DNA of 64,000 nt from Falciphora oryzae. Lineage: Eukaryota; Ascomycota; Sordariomycetes; Magnaporthales; Magnaporthaceae. The stretch's first letter is position 1, and every line of letters starts with the position of its first letter. The notes under the pieces were generated by a model. That model did not search any database, was not told the DNA's origin, and saw only the letters and a list, made by a program, of their open reading frames with translations. The stretch lies in contig JNVV01000061.1 of the NCBI GenBank assembly GCA_000733355.1, forward strand, positions 53,567-117,566. The letters are read 5' to 3'. The translations under genes were made by a program, and so were the position numbers. Of the stretch, positions 32,541 to 43,759 are shown one piece after another.

Positions 32541-33691
32541 TTTCTGCCGGCAGACCCGGAATCCTTCGAGCTGAAGCACGCCGACGCCGAGGGTCACCAG
32601 AGCCCAGCGGGTGAATGGATGGACGTCCTGTGGGAGGTTGACGAGGACGAGAGTGTTGGGACCTTGAGGGTTCTAGCCGTCTCCCGGTCCGTCTATAACG
32701 TTGCATGCGCCGATGCCACGATCCGTGGAGCCTCTACGACCGCCCTCCTCACGTTCCGGGCATATTTCGATCCTTCGAGCGACGATGTTAGCCCGCTTAA
32801 CACCAGCACCTCAACTATACCCTTTGTCGGCGGGAGCCAACCTGATAATCCCGGTTACCAGGAGATCCGCGTTTATCGCTCGTCGATGGCCCAGATGGGC
32901 CCTGGACGGTGGGACATATCCGCGCTCAACAATGGCTGCACCACGAAGATTTTGGTCATCCCTCGTCGCTTTCTCCCACCCTCGGCTCACGCCGGCTCCT
33001 CGGAACAGCCAGGCAAGAAAAGAGGCACCCCACCAGCTACGCGAGACCCAGGCCCGAAGCGGGCCAGGGGACAGGACCACCTGTGGGCATCCGCACGCTC
33101 TCGGCCGTTCTGAACCAGGGGATCAATGCCGCCACCTCACACCCGCTCATCGACCTCCGGGCCGGCCGGGCAGTCGAGCTTATCGGATCAAGGCCTGGGG
33201 AGAAGTACTCGGTCACGCGCATCGAAAATCTGTCCGACCCTCGCTCCTCATCGGTTTGGCGAGCCATGATCTCGATCCTGACTCCAGATCACCCGCCGGT
33301 CGTCGCCAAGGTACCGAAGCCGATAGGCAGTGCCAAGTCGGTCGCGACCATGTGGTTCGACCACCAGTCCCCACTCATCGAATCCGAAGGAGGGGAGCAT
33401 CGCGGACAGCGCTGGCCCAGGGTGACAGTGCGCCCGGTTCTCAAGCCGCTGAGCGAGTTGACTGGCAACGAGGAGGTCCGGATTGCAGGGCTCGACGAAG
33501 ATATCTGTCTGGCTGAGACCAAGGGTAGAGGACTGCGAGTGTTTCCAGGTGGTGGTATGGAGGTTCTAGAGTCTGGGAAAGTATTTGGTGAAAGGAGAGC
33601 GATCGTCGGACTCGTGTTTCCAGGTCGAATACCGTTTGCCAAAGGATCACCGTGGATCAGTCACCTGGGCTCGCGATTCACATGCAGATGA
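32541..33691 (+). pseudogene. Second kinase-like fragment with unknown N-terminal domain
   Basis: The open frame to 33113 reads TRLLFLPADPESFELKHADA and WMDVLWEVDEDESVGTLRVL, a beta-rich domain I do not recognise, then a Pro/Lys-rich linker. After a frame change near 33090 the text continues GINAATSHPLIDLRAGRAVE, KYSVTRIENL, SSSVWRAMI and PPVVAKVPKPI: again like the start of a fungal kinase-like fold with VVAK as ATP Lys. It stops at 33691 with no HRD or DFG motif, so it is truncated. The first domain seems joined to the tail of the preceding pseudogene, suggesting two copies of one architecture fused by deletion. Confidence 0.4.
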
Positions 33692-33819
33692 AAAGCTGTC
33701 CATTACAGGTTCTTTTTTTTTTCTCTCTTTTTCCGAAGTTCAGCATACTCGTAGGGTTTTAATCAGATAGTGCTCCTGTGAGAAAAGCCGTCACTGAGGC
33801 AAAAACTTAGACAGTATCT

Positions 33820-34961
33820 ACAGTAACCCGCCCATGAAGACGCTCATACTCGTCAAGCGCCTTCGTCTCCGCCACGTTCTCGTAAGGCTCTCATGTTTTT
33901 TTTCACTTCACAAGCGGTTCCAAGCCGCCATCATCCTGCCTTCTATCGCTGCAAATCTCCTCCACCTCCCACTCCTCCTCCCCGTTGTCGTCGGTGCCCT
34001 GATTCTCCGTTCCACAGTACTCCGCTCCATGTTCTGCGTATAGATCCCAGGTGGACTGCACCCTGAAAGTGGGTGGCGAACCGTCCATCGTAGCACGCTT
34101 GAGGACAGCACCTTCAAGAGGCAATTCCTCGAACGTTGCGGCAGGGGTTCTGTCTATCTCAATATTCCTTTTTGGGGACGATGGCGGATAGGCAGCGCAG
34201 CGCTGGGCGCCTAGGGCGTCGAGACGATCTCTGAGCCCCTTTCGAAGAGCCACCGCAGGACAGGCGGGTCTGCTGCTGAGATGCTGTTCCACCGGTTGCA
34301 AGGGCCACGGCGCCCCCCCTACGGCGCTTGCGCGGCGGCGGCTGAACGACGTCATCCTCGTTGTGTTCAGCGTCGCTGCACACGTTAGAACGGTAATCAT
34401 CCTCATTATCGGTATCGCGATGTCGACGACAGCTGAGGTCGCGGTGCGAGGCTATTCCGCCAGTCGTTACGTAGCAGCAGCCGGTAATGTGCTGCAGATG
34501 GTCCTGGTTTCGGCCGACGGGCGGCTGCATGGGTGGGCTGGCATCGGCCAGCTCATCGTCGTTATTTTTTTCGTCGTCCGGCAGCGTGGGTGGGCCCGCC
34601 ACACTCTCTCGTGCGTGCGGCGGCGCGGCAAGGCCCTCTTCACCGTTTTTCTCCTCTGTCGTCCGGAGCGAGAGGACAACGTTACTCTGTGTCACTCGCT
34701 TGATCGTCGTCGTCACGGTGATCAGGATGTTGAAAGAGGCCACAGCTGTCGGGCCTTTGTTGTGGATCAACCCCATGACCGGGGGCGGCGCCGCTTGGGC
34801 TCTGGGGGAAGGCGCGGCTCGGTATCCGCCGGTTCGAGCTCGCCGGTGCTCTCGTCGTCCGGCAAGGGTGGGCGGGAGCGCGTTGCGAGCGTGTCGTTGA
34901 GAGCGTGGGTGTCACCTTTGTCGTTGTGTGACATCGCCACAGCGTCGAGGAAGGGCATCAA
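33820..34961 (-). pseudogene. Chromodomain protein remnant
   Basis: Minus-strand pieces in three frames. The N-terminus is a charged, disordered region (SHNDKGDTHALNDTLATR, PEPKRRRP; 34770-34935) followed by more acidic low-complexity sequence and PPPRKRRRGG (to 34320). The middle has NIEIDRTP and PLEGAVLKRATMDGSPPTF (near 34080-34170). The end has WEVEEICSDRRQDDGGLEPL then VK and a TGA (33903), and beyond a small gap ENVAETKALDEYERLHG (33840-33895). The last two are the two halves of a chromodomain, with the central Trp/Tyr part of the methyl-lysine cage lost. It probably came from a repetitive fungal gene family. Confidence 0.5.
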
Positions 34962-36200
34962 GGGGCGGGCCAGCGCCTAGATGCACGACTACATTGGCGG
35001 GAACGGCGTTAACAACTTAGTGCTGGAAGGGGGCTCGATGGAGCACGTAATAACTGCACTACGGTTAGTATTTACAGCGTCGACACAGAAGCATACTTAC
35101 GGGCTGTGTGCTGCCGGAGATGGCGAGACGGGTTTGTAAGGGAGCAAGTCTGAGCACATGCATGGAAGACTGCGCAGACTGGGATGCGGGACGGATCTGA
35201 GAAGAAGCTGGTGCGCACAAACACCTTGCGAGCTACTAACAACGCCATGGGGTTGGGGACCCTAGTCACCGGCCAACGAGCGTATTATTAGACCGGTTAG
35301 AATAAAAGAAGGTATAAAGGGAAAGGTTATATGTAGGCCTATAAGGCCTATTGTTACCACCCAGCGATAGTGTAATAATTAGTAGCTTCGATAAACGAAG
35401 CAAAATGGAAGGGTTTTTAGAGCAGCCGTTTTTAATATTCGGGCCTGCTATATATCGGGGCGGGGTCCGCTACGGGCCATTTGCTTTCCGGTGCCCTGGC
35501 CATTTTCCGGGCTCCGAAACAGGGTTAGGAAAGGTGAAAACCGGGTAAAGTACGTAGGGTGCTATAGCCGAAAGGACAACGAAGTCAGGCGTGGCTTTAA
35601 GGCCGAACGCAGTACTGGATGCCGCCGCCGGAATAAGTGTGCTGTTTCCGGCGACGCGTCGGCAACGGCATGCGGCTCTGCTGAGAAGCGGGTCCCGACC
35701 AAAAATGCGGAGCAATACCCCACTACCTGTCCCAGCCTTCCAGTGCCGTACAGGGCCTTGCAGCGCTAAGGCCCTTGGAATGCACCCAGAAGCTCGGGTG
35801 CTCCCCTGTATCGAAGATGACAAAGTGTTGACATGGGCACTGGATCACGCCACGTGACGATCACGTGGCTGTGTCTTCCTTGGGGTTGAATACTTCTGAC
35901 ATATTCAACGAGACTCGGGCTATCACAGATGCGATAGCAGCAGCGAAGTATTTCCATTCATAAGACAGAATCTTGCACGTCATTAGTCACCTAAACACTT
36001 GCAACAATCAGGCGTGGCGTTCGCACCTAGACTGTTGGCGTTTCTGCATCGGAGCGCGGTGCTGATGATCACAGAACCGCTTCTCTGCTTCCAAATCGAG
36101 TCCGGGCTGGTTTTGAAAGAAACAAGATTAAATTGCTTGCAGATACATGGCGATTCTGTTTTGCTCCTAATTCTACACACGGCAGGTTAGGCTGATCGTA
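34962..36200. other. Gene-free stretch
   Basis: No family signature on either strand. Contains AT-rich segments at 35280-35420 and a small palindromic CACGTGACGATCACGTG near 35850. Confidence 0.4.
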
Positions 36201-38273
36201 TCAAGCTTGATACGTCGTGTTGAAGAGCCGGTTGCCCGTGTCTGTGCCGCCTGTCCCTGTGTACTTGTTATCAGACATGCGAAGTGCAGCAAGAACAAGA
36301 TTCGGGTCCTCCTGGAGCATTTGAGCGAGGGCGCCCGCAGAAGTCGCCTTCGACTGGACCACGCCGGCAACAATCACGATGCGAATGGTTGCATCCAGAC
36401 CGCGGACGCGCCGCACGATCTCCACCACAGATTTACCACTGTTCACTACTGCGTCCACCAGAAGCACGCTGTGTCTTCCCTTGAGGTGATGTTCTTGAAT
36501 GTCCAGAGGCAGCTTTGCGTGAACGAATCCCGCGAGGGGGAAAGCTTCATTGACGCCGAAGGCCATGGGTTCTCCGGCGCGCATCAGCGCCACAATCAGC
36601 GTCTGCTCTTCGCTGTAGAGTCGATGGCCACGGGTGGGATAACCCTGAACATGGGGAATCTGGTACTCTTCGACGCCGATTATGGCAGCCACGAACTCCA
36701 CTGCCAGATACCACCCCACTTGGCGATGCCTTTCCCTGAGGGCGGGTCCGGCGACTCGGGCATCCCGCGTGGGCGTCGTGAGCAGCTTCGTGCCGAGTCG
36801 ATCCGTGGCATGCAGCACGCGAAGACGGCGGCGCAGGATGGTCTCGCCGAACTCGGCGTTAAGCTCCAGAAGAGGAAGTCTCGCGGCGTCGAGCCGTGGC
36901 GTCGCAGTCGCAGGCAGCAAGACCTGGCGAGCTCGGAGGCCTGCGTCGAGAGCAGCCGACAGCGCCGGCTCCATCGTTTTGCTCCTGGTGTGCGTCTCGC
37001 CGACCACGACGACGGCCTCGTGTGCCTCCTTGAACATGGCCAGGTCCAAGACGCTGTCTCCGAACGCCCAGACGAACAGGTGATGGACGTCTCGCAGGCG
37101 CCTCGCCAAGGCCGCCTTCACGTTGCCCGTGACGACGAGGCCGTCGGTGATGCGGCCACCGCCGATAACCGTCACCGTCTTCTCCAGGCCATCCCTCGCC
37201 AGGACCTTCTCCCAGATGCGGCACAGCCCGCAGGTGACAACCAGCGCTGTGGTGTGCTCTCGCTGAGACACGAGCTGCAGCAAGGATTGGATCTGCGGGT
37301 GCATCTTCACCGCCGACGCCACGGCTCCGCACACGGCGTCAAAGTCTTCGTCGTCAGCTGCCTCTTCGTACAGCAGCGCGGCCTGGCGAAAGGCGGCGTA
37401 CGAGTAGCCCATCGGACTACCGAACAAGGCGGGCAGCGGCCTCACGAGATCGTTGGTCCTCAGGCGTCCAGATTCGGAGCCGAGTTCCCAGAACAGAGCG
37501 CCCGAGTCCTCCGCAGCCAGCGTCTTGTCGGCGTCGAGGATAAGCACCGTTTCCAGCCCTCCCGGAGTGCCGGCGGCGGCAGCCGCGAGGGCATCGTCCA
37601 TCCTGGCCTCGGCGACAGCCGTGTTGCGGTCCTCGTCGTGCTCGCGGAAGTTGCGCATAAACGTCGAGATGCGAGTTGATAACATGTCCGGCGGAGACGA
37701 GATCGGCAAGAACAAGATGCCATGGCGATAGCAGAGGCGGCGCAGCTCCGTCTTCTCGGCCTGTTGCCACCTGCGCAAATGATTGAGCGATGCACAGGGG
37801 CGGCTTTTGTGTGCGTCGCCAACACGGCGATCCGCGACCAGCTCGGCGGGAATGTCCAGGTAGAGAATGTGCGTGTACGTGTCCAAGTCCTGGGCAGTGT
37901 AGACCGGCTGGCCAGTCTCTTCCTCTTCGGGCCAGAACATGAAGTGCCCTGTGACGACGGCGGCGGTGCCATTCTCAACGCACTTCTTCCCAATTGAAGA
38001 AATGGCAAGTTGCCGCCAGTGCGCTTTTTCTCGCTCTTCCAGGCGGTGGAATGCGTCAAGACCGCCGGGAACGAGAGCCGCGATCGCTTCCGAGCCTTCG
38101 TGGAAGTCGAAGGGTTCGCCGCCGAGGGCCTCCTGAAGCTGCCTCAGCAAGAAAGACTTGCCAGCTCCGGGCACTCCGTAGAGACCGATTACTACAGCTT
38201 TGCTTTTGGCAGCATTGGATCCTCCGGAGCTTGCGGGCTGAAGTGCCAGTAAACCCGCCACGGTGTCAGCCAT
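36201..38273 (-). CDS. P-loop kinase / HAD phosphatase / UPRTase three-module protein
   Basis: An uninterrupted minus-strand frame; I choose MADTVAGLLALQPASSGG at 38273 as start (690 residues), although the frame is open 50 codons further. Module 1 is a P-loop kinase-like domain (VIGLYGVPGAGKSFLLRQL, residues about 25-45; Asp-rich LDIPAELVADRRV near 150). Module 2 is HAD-like (LILDADKTLAAEDSG near 245 with the DxDxT pattern; WAFGDSVLDLAMF near 420 as the acidic motif IV). Module 3 is a uracil-phosphoribosyltransferase-like domain (MAFGVNEAFPLAGFVHAKL and SVLLVDAVVNSGKSVVEIV near 580-630, the PRPP loop). This fusion is known in filamentous fungi as an uncharacterised protein; a nucleotide-salvage or signalling role is inference. 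No introns, no stops. Confidence 0.85.
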   Translation of the reverse strand: MADTVAGLLALQPASSGGSNAAKSKAVVIGLYGVPGAGKSFLLRQLQEALGGEPFDFHEGSEAIAALVPGGLDAFHRLEEREKAHWRQLAISSIGKKCVENGTAAVVTGHFMFWPEEEETGQPVYTAQDLDTYTHILYLDIPAELVADRRVGDAHKSRPCASLNHLRRWQQAEKTELRRLCYRHGILFLPISSPPDMLSTRISTFMRNFREHDEDRNTAVAEARMDDALAAAAAGTPGGLETVLILDADKTLAAEDSGALFWELGSESGRLRTNDLVRPLPALFGSPMGYSYAAFRQAALLYEEAADDEDFDAVCGAVASAVKMHPQIQSLLQLVSQREHTTALVVTCGLCRIWEKVLARDGLEKTVTVIGGGRITDGLVVTGNVKAALARRLRDVHHLFVWAFGDSVLDLAMFKEAHEAVVVVGETHTRSKTMEPALSAALDAGLRARQVLLPATATPRLDAARLPLLELNAEFGETILRRRLRVLHATDRLGTKLLTTPTRDARVAGPALRERHRQVGWYLAVEFVAAIIGVEEYQIPHVQGYPTRGHRLYSEEQTLIVALMRAGEPMAFGVNEAFPLAGFVHAKLPLDIQEHHLKGRHSVLLVDAVVNSGKSVVEIVRRVRGLDATIRIVIVAGVVQSKATSAGALAQMLQEDPNLVLAALRMSDNKYTGTGGTDTGNRLFNTTYQA

Positions 38274-39964
38274 CGTTGATGAACGATGAAGTCGAGATTC
38301 GGCGATCGGAGTTGCCTCAAGCCGGACGAATGTTGAAGATTGTGCGAATCCCTGAACAAGAAGAACTTGGAAAGGCGAGGATTTCAAGAAATATGGACCG
38401 GGAAGCCTGGAGACTCCAGGCAAAGGGGAGTTGGCTCTATCTGGAGGTGTTCAGGGTCTCGCCTATGGCCCCCGATCAGGTCTCGGTTAGAGGAGGATAT
38501 CCGTAGACAGTCGTTGGCGTCAAACGTACGCAGCCTGGCCGGCCTCCCGCAGATCCTAGTCGGCTTTCTGCAGCCAGCCGGCCGCATTAGTAAGGCCGGC
38601 TACATACCCAAGGCTTCTCGCGAGCGGGGTTCTTGTGGTCCGTTCAGCTAGCCGACATAACCAAGATAGCGCCCAGCCCCGAAACGATCCGGGAGAGCAC
38701 CCCCTGCGCTGAATGAACCAGCCGATGGTATTTCGTCAGCACGAGGCCAACGACAACTATCTTGAAGGCTTCACGGAGGCTGCCTGACTTTGACTTTGTT
38801 GCCAGAACGCAAGCAGTAATCGAGATGGCAGCCATGAGATGCGAAAAACCCCCCTCTGAATGCTATCGTTACCATGGTTGCACAGAGGTCCCACCCCGAC
38901 CCTGCGGCCGAGCAGTCATTGAATTCTCGCACTCCACCTGTGCCTTCGGCTAATTGTGCATGACAGCGTGCTGTGGGAGGCCCGCCGGTGGGCTGCGGGA
39001 GGCCCGCCAGTGGCTTGAGTGCCTAACGCCTGCGGCCGCTTGCGCCGGCGTGTTGACGAAACTTCCAAATGCGTCAGAGTGCGTTGAGTGCTTTTGTATG
39101 ATGTTCGGTTTACCAATCACTGGTTTGTCCTCCCCGGCTATGGGAGATTCGGCAGCTCTGCTGGCGCGGATGGCTCGAATCTTCTTGTACCAGGCAGGGA
39201 GTTTGGGGTGCCCAGACCCTGTTAACCGTTTATAATTGGCTCGTTGATAGGTGTGGCTTGATCTTCCATGGGGCTTCTGTCGATGGCTAGGGTTAGGCAA
39301 AGCACAGGGCAAGGGAGCGGGATGTCGACGTGGGCGGCTGCAAGTGGGATAGGACGGATGGACTGTCAGGGAGCGTTTGGGTGGTGGCGATGCGGTGGTG
39401 GTTGGACGACAGATGTGCGGGGGAAAAGCGAGGCATGTAAAGGCGTTATATTTAATACAGACGCTCCGGTTGTCGTGATACAGATACAGATACAGATACA
39501 GGGTGCAGATGTACGGGCATGGAAGCGGAGGTGGACGATGAAAAAAACATGAGAAGGAAGCCGGGGAGGACTGGGAATCAAGTAATATGCCATCGAAGTA
39601 TTACGCCGCCCAGGGGCCCCCAGGTTTAAGCAAGTAAACCTCCCTTGTCAGCCAGAGGCCCACCGGCAGCAGCGAGGTTGCGTCCATCGCGCGCCTCCGT
39701 ATGTACCAGAGCTTTCCGTGGAGCAAGCAGCGCGGGACCTTGCCGGACAGGGCGTCGAGCAGCGTTCGCTGGGGATGCGCCTGGGAGGGAGGGAGGGTTG
39801 GTGGAGGGGATTCCGAGTAGAGTGGGCGAACGGCCGTCGACGACGGCTCGTCGTTCAGGCTCGATTAGACTCTTATCAGTAAGCCAGTCACTGAATCGTT
39901 CGAGCAAACCATCGAGACGCCATGTGCTACACATTTAAGGTGTAAGGCAAAAAGCAACGGCTAT
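38274..39964. other. Gene-free stretch with (ATACAG)n
   Basis: Spacer between the three-module gene and the zinc-finger gene. A four-copy ATACAG microsatellite lies at 39476-39501. I see nothing else I can support. Confidence 0.45.
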
Positions 39965-40872
39965 TTAGATTGAATTCGCCACGTCGCTTTTCTTGTTCCT
40001 CGACGTCCCCGTTCGTTCGTCGGTATCCTTCGCACAGCCTTTCTTAGTCTGATGGCGAACCAAGTTCTTTTGTAGAGTGTATTCTTTGCCACAGCTACAT
40101 TTGAATATATCTTTCCCTCTACGTCCATGGTTAATTTTGATGTGGCTGTCAAGTTCGCGTTGCGCAGCAGTTCCCCGCCAAGAGCAGTTGGATGGGGCAT
40201 ATGGGCACTGCTTTGGCTTCGTGTGGGTATGGACGTGCTTGCTAGCAGCTTGTTAGAAATATGATAGAAGCAAGGCTGAGGTAGAACGTACGTAAGTCGG
40301 CTTGGCAGATCGAATTGCATAGAACAGCCACGCCATCGGCAATGATATTTTGTGGGGGTAGCGCTGGCGTTTGATGATATGGAGCACTGCGGAAGATCAG
40401 CGACTTGACGCGAGGTGCACATAGCGTCTGTACGAATGCCAGAATCGGTTTGGGTCGGAAGGACGGAAGCGTTCAAGTGTTCGTCGAGTGGTACAGAGGA
40501 ACCAAACAGCGCAGCTGGAACTGTGGAGAAGCCGGCCGGCTGCATCAGGCCTAGGCTCTAAGCGTCTTGACCCTGGTTCTCGTTGGCACCGGGGAACGGA
40601 TGTGAAAAGTTCAATGGTGTCCCGCAGCCCGCCATAGGTGATTGGTCAAGGTAGAGGCCGGGGCTAGGAAAACATTGGCTGTTGAAACTTGCTTGTCCGG
40701 CCGACCAGACATAGGCACTCTCCGATGGTTGCTCCAGAAGTCGCTGGACTGGGTATTGATAGCTGCTCGGAAGCTCGTTGAGGCCCAGGGCTTCAGAGGC
40801 AACTGGAATCCAGGTATTTCCAAGCCCAGGAATAAAATTCGTTAGCGCTAAGCAATGCCATCTCCCGTGCAC
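39965..40872 (-). CDS. C2H2 zinc-finger protein, one intron, in-frame TAG
   Basis: After removing a 50-bp intron (40242-40291; GTACGT donor, TTCTAAC branch site, GCTAG acceptor) the C-terminus reads as three C2H2-like fingers. These are CRWRGCSMQFDLPSRLTKHV then HTH; CPYAPSNCSWRG ... LDSHIKINH; and CSCGKEYTLQKNLVRHQTKK then GC. A basic tail ends at TAA 39965-39967. The frame starts at Met 40545 (MQPAGFSTVPAALFG) if the upstream TAG at about 40558 is respected. The same frame is open from 40872 (MHGRWHCLALTNF) up to that TAG, with Ser/Pro-rich text on both sides, so a single CAG or TGG to TAG change may have shortened the gene. Likely a nuclear DNA-binding regulator; target unknown. Confidence 0.65.
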
Positions 40873-41953
40873 GGATTGGAAAGGAGTGCCATACCGGTGT
40901 CACTGCTATACGCCGCCGCGTGTGGGAAAATGACTCCACCGTGCCCTGCTTCGCGAGACCAGTCATCTCGCTGCAGGCCAGGGCCTTCTTCAATGGCTTC
41001 TATAATATTTCATTAACCGTCTGCCTGTATGGTGTATTCTTTGCATTGGGCTTTACCTTCATGATGCTGGCCCGGGTTTGCTATGGAGGCCCCGAATTCC
41101 ATATAGTGTGCAAGAGAGGGCGTAGCGAGAATGCCTGATGTTGGATAACTTCTGCAGAGGAAAGCGACAGATTCCAGATTCATCATAAAAGGCTTCCCTA
41201 CCTTCAAGCTCATCACTATCGCTTTAATATGAGGGATCAAGGACCACGGGCGGACTCGATTCCGGGAAATCTGCGTTCGGAGGGCATACAAGAGCAGCGC
41301 AACACAGGCCAGCTTTGCCTGCGATCGTGCGCAAACACGATGACATCACCGAGGAAGCAGAGGCGGGGCTTTGGGCGCCGCAATGCCCCACCTTTGTAGC
41401 TCTAGACCCGGCCTGAGGACCGCCGTGCAAAATCTGCAGGGAATCGTGCAGTTGCTGTGCACCGAATGAGAACAGCTAATTGGTTGCCTTGGTAATCAAT
41501 CCAAGCCACTGGATCCCAACATTGGCTAGGCCTACTCGGCTGCTGCACGAGGACTCCCACTACTGCATGATGGCACCCACTACTGCGGAGGACTCCCACC
41601 ACCGCATGATGACCTCCACAGCAGGAGGCCTCCCACTACTGCAAGAGGGCCCCGTTGGTGTCATTAGCCTTGGATGGTGCCGAAGGGGATGATTTGTCAA
41701 CCCCTTGAACACTGCCTTGCTCTGCCCACTTCTTGAACGGTCCGGAAGCCTCGAATTGCTACGCACTTAAAGACAACGATGACCTGAGAAACATCCTCAG
41801 TTTTCGACGTTGCGACAAGGCCTGTAAACTGGCATCTTGGGCACATCCCATCCACCGGAGACATGGAGCCAGAGAGTGAGAACCCCCTGCCTGAAGTTCT
41901 TTGTTCGGTCTTTCCTGGTCGTCTAACGCAGCCCAGGCCACACCAGACGTCCC
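40873..41953. other. Gene-free stretch
   Basis: No convincing gene. It contains the degenerate minisatellite listed separately. Confidence 0.4.
41540..41650. repeat. Degenerate minisatellite
   Basis: Imperfect units of about 30 bp built on GGACTCCCACTACTGCATGA, four times in succession, with variants (GGCACCCACTACTGC, GGCCTCCCACTACTGC). Confidence 0.7.
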
Positions 41954-43590
41954 ATGACGAACGAACCGGTTACTTTCAAGCCGGACCGGCGGTTCTGCGC
42001 GTTTATAGTTCTACTACTCGCCTTGAACAAAGCATACAAAGATGCCACCAGCGAAAAGAAACCTGATTTACATCACGGATCAGAACTGGACACCCCTGAG
42101 CAATTGTTCCACAATTTTGTTTCCAGGCTTGGCCAGATCTGCGACTCACGACCAGGTGGCTTTACAGTCACAGCCTTTGCGGTTGTGCAACGCCCTGACT
42201 CGAAGGTCGAATACGTCTTTGGGTCCAACACAAGATCGCCTATAGAGGGCGGATGCGTCAAGGGATACATCAGCTCGATACTCGAGTCGTTGCGAGATGC
42301 ATCGAAATATGAAAGCGTGGACCAGCGTGGAGAGTTTGTCAGTGGCCTCCTGCGTGAGGTCTTGACATTTAACCGCGATCGAGTCAAATGTTACCTCAAT
42401 GGCCTGACAAACGCCTTGAAAACATGCCTCGATGTTTGCGAAAAAGAGGGTTCTCCACAAGGTACATTCAACCTTTGCCCCGTTGAATTGTTTTAAGCTA
42501 AACCATTCTCTAGCCCTAATACAGCAGCCGATATTCCGCGAAATGCTGGAGTCCGTTTTGCGTGCGAAGGAATCCGACATTGATGACGATGAATGTAAGT
42601 CTTAATCAGTTACTGCGTCTCTACATTAGGCTTGACGCTAATATGAATGAAATAGTCCTAGACCGTACTCAAGGCTTAATGGAAGTCCTCAGCGTATTGC
42701 AGGAACCGGTCACGGCCATATTTGTGTGGAAGAGAGCGGGCGACGACAAGTCGAGAAATACTGAACCCTGGCGAGACCTTCGACACCACTCGAGCCGCCT
42801 TATAGCATACAGGCGTGCTGTCGAGACACTCTGGTACTCTGGACAGATGTGGCCTGATCTATTCGCCAATTTCGAAGTCACGTTTGTTCCTTCCAGCGCC
42901 CGCACTCACAACCCGCTTATGACAAACCCACAGCCGGCCTCTGCGATCCTCACACGCCTATTACCGGCTGAAACCCGGCCTAGGTATTTGAGACTAGCAG
43001 AGGAACTCCAGCTGAGTTTCGGATTGGACAGGGTTATTGAGGAGGAGTGGACCAGGGTGACCCTCAGGCCGGTTGTGCACGCCGAAATACTTGTGCTCAA
43101 CTGGCTGGAGACGAATGGTGGCACCAGGCCTGAGCGGTTCTTCAACGGCTGGCGGTTTATCGGCAGCAGTAAGCCCACCTGCAAATTGTGTCACTACTAT
43201 ATCTCCTCACACCCCAGCGGCGTCCAATTTCGAAGTCCCCATGCCAACTTGTACGGGAACTGGAGGATGCCCGACACGGCCGATGTTCACAACCTGTGCA
43301 CCAAAGACGAGGCGACCCGGACGCGCCAGGAGATCACTGGAAAAGTTATGGAGCGTCTCCGTCAAGATATCCTGAGAACTTTGGATGAGAGGGTTACCGA
43401 CACAAGGCGTCATGACTCGGCTACCGATTCTACCTTTGCGGTCAACCATGATCAGATTGCCCTGGGTTTAGGAATCAGCCCAGGGAGTCCATCCAGGGCT
43501 TGTCAAAATGCCCCGAGCGATGATATATCACAGCTAGGATTGCACGAGGAGTCGGTGGACACTCTAGGTACTGAGCGCGACACGAGATGA
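41954..43590 (+). CDS. OTT_1508-type deaminase domain protein
   Basis: Three exons join in frame: 41954-42461, 42514-42594 and 42656-43590, giving 507 residues. Introns are 52 bp (GGTACATT, AAGCTAAAC, CTCTAG) and 61 bp (TGTAAGT, CGCTAAT, AATAG). The start is MTNEPVTFKPDRRFC. The C-terminal half has the zinc-dependent deaminase motifs: RPVVHAEILVLNWLE (His-Ala-Glu, about residue 337) and SSKPTCKLCHYYISSH (Cys-x2-Cys, about 371), then ANLYGNWRMPD. This pattern is that of the fungal OTT_1508-like deaminase family, whose substrate (nucleic acid or free nucleotide) is not known; a defence or mutator role has been proposed from comparative genomics of deaminases. No stops; appears intact. Confidence 0.8.
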
Positions 43591-43759
43591 AGGCGGGGTT
43601 ATATTGGGGCAACAGAAGCCTTCAAACCCTCCGCAGGAGTGAACCAAAAGGAAGGTGATGGAGGTTGTGTGTAGGGACTCTCACATCTCATGAATTTAAG
43701 AATGTGTCGGCGGCTGCCTCCTACGGTGTTAAACCATCATTAGAAGTGTCAGGCATCCG
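43591..43759. other. Short spacer
   Basis: 3' flank of the deaminase gene; nothing recognised. Confidence 0.4.

Noticed and set aside
36207..37679. 490-codon plus-strand ORF
   Set aside because: It is the shadow of the minus-strand kinase/HAD/UPRT gene: it shows no motif, while the opposite strand has Walker A, HAD and PRPP-loop motifs.
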